From contig NZ_FMBM01000001.1 of the NCBI RefSeq assembly GCF_900094735.1, positions 992,001 to 1,056,000 on the forward strand: DNA of 64,000 nt. The letters run 5' to 3'. The stretch is from Saliniramus fredricksonii (lineage in GTDB: Bacteria > Pseudomonadota > Alphaproteobacteria > Rhizobiales > Beijerinckiaceae). Shown in pieces: positions 27,640-36,599 of this stretch (its first letter is position 1; every line of letters begins with the position of its first letter). The notes under the pieces were generated by a model. The model was not told the DNA's origin. It saw only the letters and a program-made list of their open reading frames with translations, and made no database searches. A program made the position numbers and the translations under genes.

Positions 27640-27834
27640 TCACCCGCCCCCGTCACGCGACGCGCGCCAGGCGTTCCACAGCCCCATCAGCACGCCATAG
27701 AGTGGTGCGGCGACGGCGACGGAGGTGAGGACCTCGTTCGGCGTGTTGCCGAGAAGCAGCATGATCCCGCCATAGATCACCGCGAAGACCGCCGTCGAAA
27801 TCAGATTGGTGCGTGAAAAGATGTAAGCCGTCAT
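27640..27834 (-). CDS. 64-residue two-helix membrane protein
   Basis: Starts at ATG 27834 with AGGAG 6 bases upstream, a good ribosome site. It encodes MTAYIFSRTNLISTAVFAVI and continues with a first hydrophobic segment (about 10-28) and a second (about 36-54, SVAVAAPLYGVLMGLW), ending in a basic tail. Function unknown. It is convergent with the DUF6941-like gene. Confidence 0.6.
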   Translation of the reverse strand: MTAYIFSRTNLISTAVFAVIYGGIMLLLGNTPNEVLTSVAVAAPLYGVLMGLWNAWRASRDGGG

Positions 27835-27922
27835 CTCTGCTCCTGAAATAATCTGCGCTGCACGTCATTGTGTGGCGCGTCATTCTCTCCGTCAGCCGGC
27901 ATCCAGCTGACACAATGATGCG

Positions 27923-29359
27923 CTAGCCTGCGCCCTGCGCCGCGAGACCCTTGAACAGGAAGTTCTTCCCCGATTTGAAATCGTAATCGGGATCCTCCCA
28001 GGCGACCATCTTGCCCGGATTGAGCAGGCCCTGCGGATCGGCCTCGCGCTTGAAGGCGAGCTGGGTCTCGTCGGTCTGCTTCATGCCGCCCTCTTCGAGC
28101 GTGTAGCGATGCGGGTTGAAGATCGGCGCGCCCATCTCCTCGTGGATCGCCATGATCTCCTCCAGCCGCTCCTCGCTTGAAAAGCGCACCAGCGGCAGGC
28201 CGAAACAGGTGACCTTGCCGTCGAATTTCACGAATTCGAGATGCGCCGGCACTTCCTCGCCGAAGCGCTCGTGAATGCGCTGTACCAGTTCGATCTGGTT
28301 GGGGAAGGGGTAGAGCACCTGCAGATAGGTGATCGACGGGTCATCCCGCAAGGCCCGCAAGGTGGTGTGGTTCCACGACAACTCGAAGACCGGCGGCAGG
28401 CCCTTGAGATCCTCTGCCGGGAGCTGGTCATTGCGGAACAGCACCTGCGCCCCGCGATAGCGCTTTATGAAACCCATGAGCGGCGCCGTCTGGAAATCAG
28501 CGACCATGATCAGCACCACATGCTGCTCGCGCGCGATGAATTTCCTGTGGCGCTTGAAATGATCATGCGCAATCGGCGCCGCGACGAGGCCGAGTTCCTT
28601 GATCAGGAGGCCGTCCTGCTCGCCGAGATCGTTGGCAAACTGCGTCGCCGCGCGCAGGTCGTCGAAACCCACGATCACGTCGACCCAGTCATGGGCGGGG
28701 GTGAGCGGCATCTCGACCTCGGTGATGATACCGTTGGTGCCATAGGCGTGCGAGACCTTGTGGATGTCGTCGCCGGTGAATTCCAGAATGCGCGGGCTCG
28801 CCTCCATCGTCGCCACCTTGAGGCGGATGATGTTGCCGGTATCGCGCAGGCCGCCCCAGCGGATCGAGCCGACACCGCCGGAGCCGCCGGCGATGAAGCC
28901 GCCGATCGAGGCGGTGTGGTAGGTGGATGGGTGCAGCCGGATCTCCTGACGCGAATGGCTGCGCGTCTCCTTGTCGAGGGCAGCTATGACGGTGCCGGGC
29001 TCGGCCACGACCCGGCCATGGCCGATCTCGCGCACGGCGTTGAATTGCGACAGATCCAGAAGGATCCCGCCGGAAAGCGGCATGGCCTGCCCGTAATTGC
29101 CGGTGCCGGTGCCGCGCGGCGTCACCGGGATCGCATGGTCATGGGCCGCCGCGAGCACCTGGAGGACCTGTTGCTCGGAAGCGGGCGAGACCACGATATC
29201 CGCAGTGACCGCGTCGAGCTGGCGCTTGAGCGTGGGAGAATACCAGAAGAAATCCCGGCTCTTCTGGCGCACCAGAGCGGGATTTTCCTCGATCTTCACG
29301 CCGTCGATGCGCTTCTTGAAGGCTTCGATGTCGTAGCGCGCGCTCATGGCTGTGCTCAT
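27923..29359 (-). CDS. FAD-linked oxidase/dehydrogenase (GlcD/VAO type)
   Basis: 478 residues from ATG 29359 (GGAAGG 8 bases upstream). The FAD-binding_4 domain shows DIVVSPASEQQVLQVLAAAH, VTPRGTGTGNYGQAMPLSGG and TASIGGFIAGGSGGVGSIRW. The C-terminal oxidase domain ends NPHRYTLEEGGMKQTDETQL and DPQGLLNPGKMVAWEDPDYD. These flavoenzymes oxidise 2-hydroxy acids or alcohol/amine substrates. It heads away from the amidohydrolase and transporter genes on the same strand, so it may act on a product of that pathway. The substrate cannot be inferred from sequence. Confidence 0.85.
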   Translation of the reverse strand: MSTAMSARYDIEAFKKRIDGVKIEENPALVRQKSRDFFWYSPTLKRQLDAVTADIVVSPASEQQVLQVLAAAHDHAIPVTPRGTGTGNYGQAMPLSGGILLDLSQFNAVREIGHGRVVAEPGTVIAALDKETRSHSRQEIRLHPSTYHTASIGGFIAGGSGGVGSIRWGGLRDTGNIIRLKVATMEASPRILEFTGDDIHKVSHAYGTNGIITEVEMPLTPAHDWVDVIVGFDDLRAATQFANDLGEQDGLLIKELGLVAAPIAHDHFKRHRKFIAREQHVVLIMVADFQTAPLMGFIKRYRGAQVLFRNDQLPAEDLKGLPPVFELSWNHTTLRALRDDPSITYLQVLYPFPNQIELVQRIHERFGEEVPAHLEFVKFDGKVTCFGLPLVRFSSEERLEEIMAIHEEMGAPIFNPHRYTLEEGGMKQTDETQLAFKREADPQGLLNPGKMVAWEDPDYDFKSGKNFLFKGLAAQGAG

Positions 29360-29419
29360 GGCTGATCCTTCCATAGGGTCGATCCTTCCATCATGGCTCC
29401 CTTTCCGCTGCTGCCGCCT

Positions 29420-30781
29420 TCAGGCGATCATGTCGAGTTCGTCATAGGGGGGCGGTGTCGTCGCGATGGGACGCCCGCCCAGAAGCACCATCCGGTCGCC
29501 CCGGGGGCGGGAGAGCAACTCGTTCATGGAGCGTGCGCGCAGGATCAGGAGATCGGCCGGATCACCGCTCTCGATGCGCCCGGCCCGGTCGAGATTCATG
29601 ATCGTCGCCGGCGTGCCCGCAATGGCGCGCAGCCAGTCACCCTCGCCGTGATCGAGATGGGCGATGCGGGTGGCTTCGCAAAACACCTCGATCAGATCGA
29701 GATCGCCATAGGCGAAGAACGGGTCGCGGGTGTTGTCGGAGGCAAACATTACCGGAATGCCCGCCGTCCTGAATTCCTGCACCGGCGCCACCCCGCGCCA
29801 CCGCGGTGTCCGCCCGGAGGCGCGATCCTGCAGATACATGTTGCACATCGGCAGGCTGACCACGGCGATGCCCGCCCGCGCCAGCTTGTCGATCAGCCGG
29901 TCGAGATCGCCTTCCTCCATCAGCGAGGCCGAGCAGCAATGGCCGCACAGGATCCGGTTGGGGAAGCGGTGGCGGATCGCGGCATCGGCGACACGCTCCA
30001 GCGTCCTTGCATGGTGCGAATCGCTCTCGTCCACATGCAGGTCGAGATCAAGCCCGTGCCGGATCGCGGCCGCAAACAGCTTGTCGAGGGCGGCATCGGT
30101 GCGCGCATCGGGAGCGTGGCCGGCGAAGGTGACGCCTCCGAGCTGGCCCTCGTAGCGCGCCGTGGTCTCGACCACCTGCGCGAATTCTTCCCCGTTTTCC
30201 AGAATATCGTCGAGGAGGAAGAGTGACGTGGCCTGCAGCGTGATCACGTCGCGCCAGGTCTCGCGCAGCTCGGCGAAGACCGGCCAGGAGAGCGCCGTCT
30301 GCTTGCCGATGGAGTCGAGATGGGTGCGGATCGCGCCGGTGCCGTGGGCGAGCGCGCAGCGCAGGCCGAAATCCATGCGGCGCGCCAGATCCTGAGCATC
30401 CCAGTTGGCCTCGCGGTCGGATTGGGCCGTATCGAGGGCGCCGGGGAATGTGCCGTCGGGATTGGGGGCACGGTTCCAGATGAAGCCCTTGTCGAGATGG
30501 GTGTGGATATCGACGAGACGCGGCATCACCAGCGCGCCGCGCGTATCGATGACCGGAAGGTCGGTTTCGTGCGCGCTCGTGCCCGAGGGTGTCACGCCGA
30601 GGATGCGCCCGTGCCGGATCACCAGATCGACATGACACAGACCAGCCGCATCCGGCTTCACACCTCCCGCCGAGAGCATGCAATGGGGCACGCTTGCATT
30701 GTCGAGGCGGTAATCGCCGGTCGCCGGGATCGGCAGGAAGCCCGTTGCGTGATCATGCGCGTTCCTGTCATCGGCGGCCAT
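29420..30781 (-). CDS. Cytosine-deaminase-like amidohydrolase
   Basis: 453 residues, start after GGGAGGAC. Metal-dependent amidohydrolase superfamily, CodA branch: ALVMPRLVDIHTHLDKGFIW gives the HxH metal pair and the LDK signature. GTGAIRTHLDSIGKQTALSW, LDLHVDESDSHHARTLERVA and RILCGHCCSASLMEE supply the remaining His residues, and MFASDNTRDPFFAYGDLDLI the catalytic Asp. Family members deaminate cytosine, isocytosine, creatinine or related ring amidines. A ThiY-like ABC transporter and a creatininase-family gene nearby support a heterocyclic N-substrate. Confidence 0.85.
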   Translation of the reverse strand: MAADDRNAHDHATGFLPIPATGDYRLDNASVPHCMLSAGGVKPDAAGLCHVDLVIRHGRILGVTPSGTSAHETDLPVIDTRGALVMPRLVDIHTHLDKGFIWNRAPNPDGTFPGALDTAQSDREANWDAQDLARRMDFGLRCALAHGTGAIRTHLDSIGKQTALSWPVFAELRETWRDVITLQATSLFLLDDILENGEEFAQVVETTARYEGQLGGVTFAGHAPDARTDAALDKLFAAAIRHGLDLDLHVDESDSHHARTLERVADAAIRHRFPNRILCGHCCSASLMEEGDLDRLIDKLARAGIAVVSLPMCNMYLQDRASGRTPRWRGVAPVQEFRTAGIPVMFASDNTRDPFFAYGDLDLIEVFCEATRIAHLDHGEGDWLRAIAGTPATIMNLDRAGRIESGDPADLLILRARSMNELLSRPRGDRMVLLGGRPIATTPPPYDELDMIA

Positions 30782-30808
30782 GCCCGTCCTCCCGCATGCG
30801 GTATGTTT

Positions 30809-31738
30809 CTATTTCTCCTGCGATATCGCGCTTTCGTGCCAGCGCCGCAAGAGCATATGCGCGAAGGCGGACATGGCGAGGAAGATGATCACCCCCGTCA
30901 GTGAGAGCAGCACCAGAGCCGCGAACAGGCGTGGAATGTTGAGCCGGAACTGGCTCTCGATGATGCGATAGGCAAGCCCCGACCCCGCCCCGGCCGAGCC
31001 GGCCGCGATTTCGGCGACGACGGCGCCGATCAGGGCGAGCCCGCCGGCGATCTTCAGCCCGCCGAGGAAATAGGGCAGGGCGGCGGGGCCGCGCAGATAG
31101 TACAGCGCCTTCACCCGCGCAATGAAGCTGCCCAGCCAGCGCGGCGCCCATTTCGGGCGCGCCGAGCCGTAGAGATCGAACAGTTCAAGCAGGTTGCGGT
31201 CGACCGATTGCAGGCCGAGCGTGGTATTCGACAGGATCGGGAAGAAGGCCACGATCCAGGCGCAGGTCAGCACCGCCGTCTCCTGCGGCATGTAGATCAG
31301 AAGCAGCGGCGCGATGGCGACGACGGGCGTGACCTGGAGCACCACCGCGTAAGGATAGAGCGAATACTCGATCGCCCGCGACAGCGAGAGCAGCACGGCG
31401 AGCCCGACGCCGCCCATGATCGCGAGCGAGAGCCCGAGAAAGGTCGTCTTCAGCGTCTGCAACAGCGAACCGAAGAGCAGCGGCCAGTCGGCGATCATGG
31501 TCTCCATGATGCGGCTGGGCGCCGGCAGGATATAATGCGGTACTCCGGCCACGCGCACATAGGTCTCCCAGCTCCAGACCACGATGGCGAACAAGGCGAG
31601 TGGCAGGCCGATGCGCAGGGCGAGGGTGAAATCGCGTCCGCGCCGGGCCGCATCATCGGAGGCCGTCAGCGCGAGGGTGGCGCCGTTGGCGGGCTGCGTC
31701 GCCGGATCACCGGCGGCATTGCTCGTCTGCACGTTCAT
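30809..31738 (-). CDS. ABC transporter permease (SsuC/TauC/ThiX type)
   Basis: About 309 residues from ATG 31738; a GTG at 31750 overlapping the ATPase stop is the alternative. BPD_transp_1 fold with six hydrophobic segments, from LPLALFAIVVWSWETYVRVA to FAALVLLSLTGVIIFLAMSA. The coupling (EAA-like) loop is around GGLKIAGGLALIGAVVAEIA. ILPAPSRIMETMIADWPLLF is typical of the nitrate/sulfonate/taurine class of permeases. It partners with the ATPase and binding protein immediately upstream. Confidence 0.88.
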   Translation of the reverse strand: MNVQTSNAAGDPATQPANGATLALTASDDAARRGRDFTLALRIGLPLALFAIVVWSWETYVRVAGVPHYILPAPSRIMETMIADWPLLFGSLLQTLKTTFLGLSLAIMGGVGLAVLLSLSRAIEYSLYPYAVVLQVTPVVAIAPLLLIYMPQETAVLTCAWIVAFFPILSNTTLGLQSVDRNLLELFDLYGSARPKWAPRWLGSFIARVKALYYLRGPAALPYFLGGLKIAGGLALIGAVVAEIAAGSAGAGSGLAYRIIESQFRLNIPRLFAALVLLSLTGVIIFLAMSAFAHMLLRRWHESAISQEK

Positions 31739-31746
31739 CACGGCCC

Positions 31747-32613
31747 TCACAGATGCTCGTCATAGCCCATGGCCCCGTGCAGGGCCTCGCTCGCCTTGCG
31801 GCAATAATCGCCATAGGCGGGCGTGGTGCGAAAATCCCGGTCGCGCGGGCGCGGCGCATCGACATCGATTTCGGCGATGATCCGCCCGGGCCGCGCCGCC
31901 ATCACCACGATCCGGCTCGACAGATAGACGCTCTCGAAGACCGAATGGGTCACGAAGACGATGGTGCAGCGAAATTCCTGCTGCAGGCGCAGGATGTCGT
32001 CATTGAGCTTGAAGCGGGTGATCTCGTCGAGCGCCGCGAAGGGCTCGTCCATCAGCAGCAGCTTGGGGCGAAGCGACAGCGCCCGGGCGATGGAGACGCG
32101 CATCTTCATGCCGCCCGACAATTCGCGCGGATAGCTCTTCGCGAATTGCTCGAGCCCCACCAGCGACAGGCAGGAATCGATCGCCTGCGATGCCGCCTTG
32201 CGCGAGACGCCGCGCAGGCGCAAAGGCAGATAGACATTGTCGGCGACACTGGCCCAGGGCATCAGCGTCGGCTCCTGGAAGACGAAGCCGATATCGCGTT
32301 GATGCGCCTCCGCATCACCGCCGCCGGCCCAGCCGATGGCGCCGCGCGAGGCCGGGATCAGGCCTGCGAGAATGCGCAAAGCGGTCGATTTGCCGCAGCC
32401 CGAGGGGCCGAGCAGGGAGACGAATTCGCCCTCGCGAATGCCCAGATCGAGCCCCGACAGCGCGATCGTGCCGTTTTGAAAGACCTTGTCGATTCCCGCG
32501 AGGGTAACCAGCGGAGCGCCGGGATGTGCGGCGCCGGAAATCGAGGCGCCGGCATCCAAGGCGTGCCGGGCAGCGGGTGTCGATGCCGGGAAGGGGGCGG
32601 TTTGCGCAGTCAT
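31747..32613 (-). CDS. ABC transporter ATP-binding protein (SsuB/TauB/ThiZ type)
   Basis: 288 residues from ATG 32613. Walker A GPSGCGKSTALRILAGLIPA, Q-loop GFVFQEPTLMPWASVADNVY, signature ELSGGMKMRVSIARALSLRP, Walker B LLLMDEPFAALDEITR and the H-loop VFVTHSVFESVYLSSRIVVM are all intact. It powers the transporter formed with the downstream permease gene, whose start overlaps or nearly abuts this stop. The 40-residue N-terminal extension before VTLAGIDKVFQNG is unusual but common in this subfamily. Confidence 0.92.
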   Translation of the reverse strand: MTAQTAPFPASTPAARHALDAGASISGAAHPGAPLVTLAGIDKVFQNGTIALSGLDLGIREGEFVSLLGPSGCGKSTALRILAGLIPASRGAIGWAGGGDAEAHQRDIGFVFQEPTLMPWASVADNVYLPLRLRGVSRKAASQAIDSCLSLVGLEQFAKSYPRELSGGMKMRVSIARALSLRPKLLLMDEPFAALDEITRFKLNDDILRLQQEFRCTIVFVTHSVFESVYLSSRIVVMAARPGRIIAEIDVDAPRPRDRDFRTTPAYGDYCRKASEALHGAMGYDEHL

Positions 32614-32810
32614 GCCATCGCCAATCTCGCCGGACCGGCAATGCCGGCGCGGCGCGGTTTCGAGAGCGGCGGACCGCTCTTTCGGTTGTCCGTGTGGCAG
32701 GCTTAGCGGATCGCGTTGCGCCTGTCCAAACTGATGATCAAGCTGATGATCGGATGCCCACCGGGGGCGCGGCGGATGCCGGAGCGGTCCGGCATCCGGT
32801 GACACAGGCC

Positions 32811-33827
32811 TCAGGGCCGCAGTTCCATGCCGACGCCGTTATTCGTAAATTCCAGCGTATAGGCCTGGCGGAAATCGAGATCGGCTTCGAACAGGCCTGC
32901 CTCGACCATTTGCGCGAAGAAAGTCTCGATCCGCTCCTCCGTCATGGCGCCGATACCCAGTTCGCGGGCATCACCCGAATCGACGATCCCGTATTCCTTC
33001 AGCTTTTCGATGGAATAGGCGATCTTGTCTTCTGTCATTTCCGGATTGTCGCGCATGATCATCGCGTTGGCGTCAGCATTGTCGCCATAAAGATAATTGT
33101 ACCAGCCGATGGCGGAGCCATCAACGAAGCATTGCACGATATCGGGGTTCTCCTCGACCAGTTCACGACGGGTCTCGATCGTGGTCGCATAGGTGGCAAA
33201 GCCCTGATCCGCCAGGAGGAAGACGTTGGGCGTGAAGCCGGCTTCCGATTCGATGGCGAAGGGTTCCGAGGTCAGATAGCCCTGCTGCACGGCGCCCGGA
33301 TCGGCGATGAAGGGAGCCGGGTTGAAGGTATAGGGGCGGACATTGTCCTCGCGGAAACCATGCGCCACCATCAGCCATTGATAAGAGGTGGCAAAACCCT
33401 CGCGCCCGATCAGCAACTGGTCGGCATCGGGCAGATCGGCGAAATCATCGAGTCCCTGGTCGGGATGCGACATCAGGATCTGCGGGTCTTTCTGGAAGCT
33501 CGCGGCGACGACGATGGTGGGAATCTCCTCGCGGATGGCCGAGAAGGCCTGGATCAGGTTGCCGCCCATGTAGAAATCGATGCGGCCCACGGGGAGCAGC
33601 ATGCGGTTATTGGCCTGCGGGCCACCCGGCACGATCTCGACATCGAGCCCGCATGCGGCATAGGTGCCATCGACCACGGCCTGATAATAGCCGCCATGCT
33701 CGGCCTGGGCGACCCAGTTGGTGCCGAATCGCACCTGTTCGAGATCCTGCGCAGCCGCGCTGAACGCCGTCGCGGCGAGCATGGAGGCGGCGATCGCCGC
33801 ACGAGAAACAAGCGTCATGACCATCAT
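32811..33827 (-). CDS. ABC transporter substrate-binding protein, NMT1/ThiY-like
   Basis: 338 residues with a signal peptide (AAIAASMLAATAFSAAAQ, cleavage after about residue 27). The mature protein starts FGTNWVAQAEHGGYYQAVVD, the hallmark of the NMT1/THI5 family that binds pyrimidine-type ligands such as hydroxymethylpyrimidine precursors. VEIVPGGPQANNRMLLPVGR and ADQGFATYATTIETRRELVE follow the two-lobe binding-protein fold. It is the first gene of a minus-strand run continuing with the ATPase, permease, amidohydrolase and oxidase, suggesting uptake then ring hydrolysis. Confidence 0.87.
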   Translation of the reverse strand: MMVMTLVSRAAIAASMLAATAFSAAAQDLEQVRFGTNWVAQAEHGGYYQAVVDGTYAACGLDVEIVPGGPQANNRMLLPVGRIDFYMGGNLIQAFSAIREEIPTIVVAASFQKDPQILMSHPDQGLDDFADLPDADQLLIGREGFATSYQWLMVAHGFREDNVRPYTFNPAPFIADPGAVQQGYLTSEPFAIESEAGFTPNVFLLADQGFATYATTIETRRELVEENPDIVQCFVDGSAIGWYNYLYGDNADANAMIMRDNPEMTEDKIAYSIEKLKEYGIVDSGDARELGIGAMTEERIETFFAQMVEAGLFEADLDFRQAYTLEFTNNGVGMELRP

Positions 33828-34025
33828 CCCTGCCTAGAAATTGAGCAGCCGCTTGCGCAGCCACCTTTGTGTTGCAAGACCGGGCCCCTGCTGGCAAGCC
33901 CCGTGCCGTTTTCATACGGCACTCATCCCCGCATTTTCGCACGCGCCCTCGCGCGCCGATTTCCCTTGTGCGGCGACGGCACAAGGCTATGTTTCCCTGA
34001 CACGCAGCCTATTGGAAAGTGCGCG

Positions 34026-34421
34026 ATGCGCCATCACACACCCGATACCATCCGCCCGCCCTTCGCCAATTACGCCCATGCGGTGGAGGTGCCGCCAGGC
34101 GCGCGGCTGCTCTTCGCCTCCGGCCAGCTGGGCATCACCCGCGATGATGACGTGCCAGAAGATGCCGAGGCGCAGGCGGATCTGTGTTTCGAGGCGATTC
34201 GCGCGGTTCTCGCGAGCGCCGGCATGGCGATGGCCGATATCGTGCGCATCAACGCCTTCGTCTCCGACCGCGCCCATCTCCAGCCCTACATGCGCGCCCG
34301 TGACCGCCATGTGGCGGAGCCGGCGCCGGCCTCGACCCTGATGATCGTCTCCGGCTTTGCCCGGGAAGTCTTCAAGGTGGAGGTCGAGGTGATCGCCGCC
34401 CGCGCTGAGCCCGATGCGTGA
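34026..34421 (+). CDS. RidA-family enamine/imine deaminase
   Basis: 131 residues, normal length (YjgF/YER057c/UK114 fold). GARLLFASGQLGITRDDDVP is the conserved first strand and loop. ASTLMIVSGFAREVFKVEVE carries the C-terminal strand, although the typical Arg-x-x-v-x-v catalytic context is partly changed (STLM where RxxV is common). RidA proteins hydrolyse reactive enamines/imines from PLP enzymes and sometimes serve in pyrimidine (Rut-like) breakdown. It is divergent from the transporter genes and starts a plus-strand run with a creatininase-family gene and an aminotransferase. Confidence 0.85.
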   Translation: MRHHTPDTIRPPFANYAHAVEVPPGARLLFASGQLGITRDDDVPEDAEAQADLCFEAIRAVLASAGMAMADIVRINAFVSDRAHLQPYMRARDRHVAEPAPASTLMIVSGFAREVFKVEVEVIAARAEPDA

Positions 34422-34460
34422 GCGCCGCCCGTTCCTGTTGCAATACCGGATGAATTGACG

Positions 34461-35258
34461 ATGCCCGCACTTGACTGGCTCTCCCTGAGCACCGAGGATT
34501 TCGCCACCCGCGACATGAGCCGCGCCATTGCGGTGCTGCCCGTCGCGGCGATCGAGCAGCACGGGCCACATCTGCCCGTGGGCGTCGATACGCTGATCGC
34601 GCAGGGCTATCTCTCCCGCGTGCGCACGCTCGTCCCCGATGATCTGGATCTGCTGTTTCTGCCCGTGCAGAGCATCGGCAAGTCGAACGAGCACATCGCC
34701 TTTCCCGGCACGCTGACCCTCTCGGCGGAGACCGCCATCGCCGCCTGGCGCGAGATCGGCGAGAGCGTGTTCCGCTCGGGCTGTCGCAAGCTGATGATCG
34801 TCAATTCCCATGGCGGGAATATTCCCGTGATCGACATCGTCGCACGCGAATTGCGGGTGCGCTTCGGCATGCTGTGCGTCACCACTGCCTGGCACCGGCT
34901 GGGCTATCCGCAGGGTCTGTTCTCTGCCCATGAATTGCGCCACGGTATCCATGGCGGCGAGATCGAGACATCGCTGATGCTCGCCTTCGCGCCGGATCGG
35001 GTGCGCATGGAGAAAGCCGTCGATTTCACACCGCGCACGGTGGCGATGGCGGAGGAATTCACGCATCTCTCCGCCATCCAGCCCAATGGCTTCGGCTGGA
35101 TGGCGCAGGATATCAATGCTGCCGGCGCCATCGGCAATGCGGCAGCCGCAACGTCCGAGAAAGGCGAGGCGGCGGCGGCGCACGGTGCGCGCGCCTTCGT
35201 CGCACTCGCCGGCGAAGTCGCGCGCTTCAGCCTCGATCCGCGCCGCCCGGGCGACTGA
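34461..35258 (+). CDS. Creatininase-family amidohydrolase
   Basis: 265 residues from ATG 34461; a TTG two codons earlier is unlikely. The metal-binding motifs are clear: AAIEQHGPHLPVGVDTL (Glu and His ligands), MIVNSHGGNIPV, and RHGIHGGEIETSLMLAFAPD (Glu ligand). Family members open cyclic amides (creatinine), deformylate FAPy intermediates or process peptides. With RidA, an aminotransferase, a CodA-like deaminase and a ThiY-like transporter, opening of a lactam or formamide product is the best guess. The true substrate is unknown. Confidence 0.87.
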   Translation: MPALDWLSLSTEDFATRDMSRAIAVLPVAAIEQHGPHLPVGVDTLIAQGYLSRVRTLVPDDLDLLFLPVQSIGKSNEHIAFPGTLTLSAETAIAAWREIGESVFRSGCRKLMIVNSHGGNIPVIDIVARELRVRFGMLCVTTAWHRLGYPQGLFSAHELRHGIHGGEIETSLMLAFAPDRVRMEKAVDFTPRTVAMAEEFTHLSAIQPNGFGWMAQDINAAGAIGNAAAATSEKGEAAAAHGARAFVALAGEVARFSLDPRRPGD

Positions 35259-35292
35259 CCGGTGCCGAGACCCAACGCTCAGGAAATCTTGC

Positions 35293-36486
35293 ATGGATAT
35301 CGCCTATCCCATCCGTCCCGAGGCAGCCGCAGCCCCCGAGAGCGGCATCGTCACACTCATGGAATACGGGCGCGGACGCGAGGGGCTGATCCCGCTCTGG
35401 GTCGGCGAGGGGGATCTCGCCACGCCCGCCTTCATCACGGAGGCGGCGACGCGCTCGCTCGCAGCCGGGGAGACCTTCTATACCCATCAGCGCGGCCTGC
35501 CCGATCTGCGCGAGGCGATCTCGGCCTATATGGCGCGGCATTACGGTCGCGGCGGGCCGATCGAACGCTATACGGTGACGATCGGCGGCATGCATGCGAT
35601 CCAGCTCGCGATACGGCTGGTGGCGGGGCCCGGTGACGCGGTGATCGTGCCCTCTCCCGCCTGGCCGAACGGGCCGGCGGCGATCGGGGTGGTCGGGGCG
35701 CAGGCGGTGGAGGCGCCGCTCTGTCTGTCTGAAAGCGGCTGGCAGCTCGATCTCGCGCGCCTCGCCGAGGCGGTGACCCCGCACACGAGGGCCCTTCTGG
35801 TCAACACACCCGCCAATCCCACCGGCTGGACGGCGAGCCTCGATGATCTGCGCGCCATGCGCGACCTCGCCCGCAAGCATGATCTGTGGATCATCGCCGA
35901 CGAGATCTACGGTCGCTTCCTCCATGACGCGAGCCTCGGCATCGACGCACGCGCGCCCTCCTTCCACGATATCGCGGAAGACGACGAGAAGATCCTCTAC
36001 GTCCAGACCCTGTCGAAGAACTGGGCCATGACCGGCTGGCGCATCGGCTGGATCGAGGCGCCGGCGGCGCTCGCCCAGACCATCGAGAATCTGGTGCAAT
36101 ATTCTACCTCCGGCGTGCCGGTCTTCGTGCAGCGCGCGGCGATCGCGGCGCTGAATCAGGGAGAGGGTTTCGTCGCGCATCAGATCGAGCGCGCGCGAAG
36201 AGGGCGGCGCATCGTGCATGACGCCCTCGCGCGCATTCCCGGTCTGGAGGCGCCGCCGCCTGCCGGCGCATTCTATGCGTATGTCCGGGCGCCGGGCCGC
36301 GATGGCGAGGCGCTGGCCCGGGCCCTGGTGGATGAAGCGAATGTCGGCCTCGCTCCCGGCGGCGCCTTCGGTGCGGCGGGGGCTGATTGCCTGCGCCTGT
36401 GTTTTGCCCGCAATCCCGCGCATCTCGAAACCGCCATGGCCCGGCTCGTCCCGGTGCTGGAGAAGGCGCTCGCCGGACCCGTGTGA
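35293..36486 (+). CDS. PLP-dependent aminotransferase, class I/II
   Basis: 397 residues. The aspartate-aminotransferase fold type I is evident: FYTHQRGLPDLREAISAYMA, VNTPANPTGWTASLDDLRAM (Asn and Pro of the PLP site), DLWIIADEIYGRFLHD (Asp binding the pyridine nitrogen), and TLSKNWAMTGWRIGWIEAPA with the PLP lysine. LRLCFARNPAHLE near the end supplies the substrate carboxylate-binding Arg. It follows the creatininase-family gene by 34 bases and is likely in the same operon. It may transfer the amino group from the final catabolic product. Confidence 0.9.
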   Translation: MDIAYPIRPEAAAAPESGIVTLMEYGRGREGLIPLWVGEGDLATPAFITEAATRSLAAGETFYTHQRGLPDLREAISAYMARHYGRGGPIERYTVTIGGMHAIQLAIRLVAGPGDAVIVPSPAWPNGPAAIGVVGAQAVEAPLCLSESGWQLDLARLAEAVTPHTRALLVNTPANPTGWTASLDDLRAMRDLARKHDLWIIADEIYGRFLHDASLGIDARAPSFHDIAEDDEKILYVQTLSKNWAMTGWRIGWIEAPAALAQTIENLVQYSTSGVPVFVQRAAIAALNQGEGFVAHQIERARRGRRIVHDALARIPGLEAPPPAGAFYAYVRAPGRDGEALARALVDEANVGLAPGGAFGAAGADCLRLCFARNPAHLETAMARLVPVLEKALAGPV

Positions 36487-36599
36487 TGGCGAAATGCCGC
36501 ATCAGGCAGCAATTTAAGCATTTTTCCGGATGCGTGCTTGCTTTCCCGTTTCCGCCCGGTTTACATGCGTAACATTGAATATACGTCGCAGGGGAAGCG

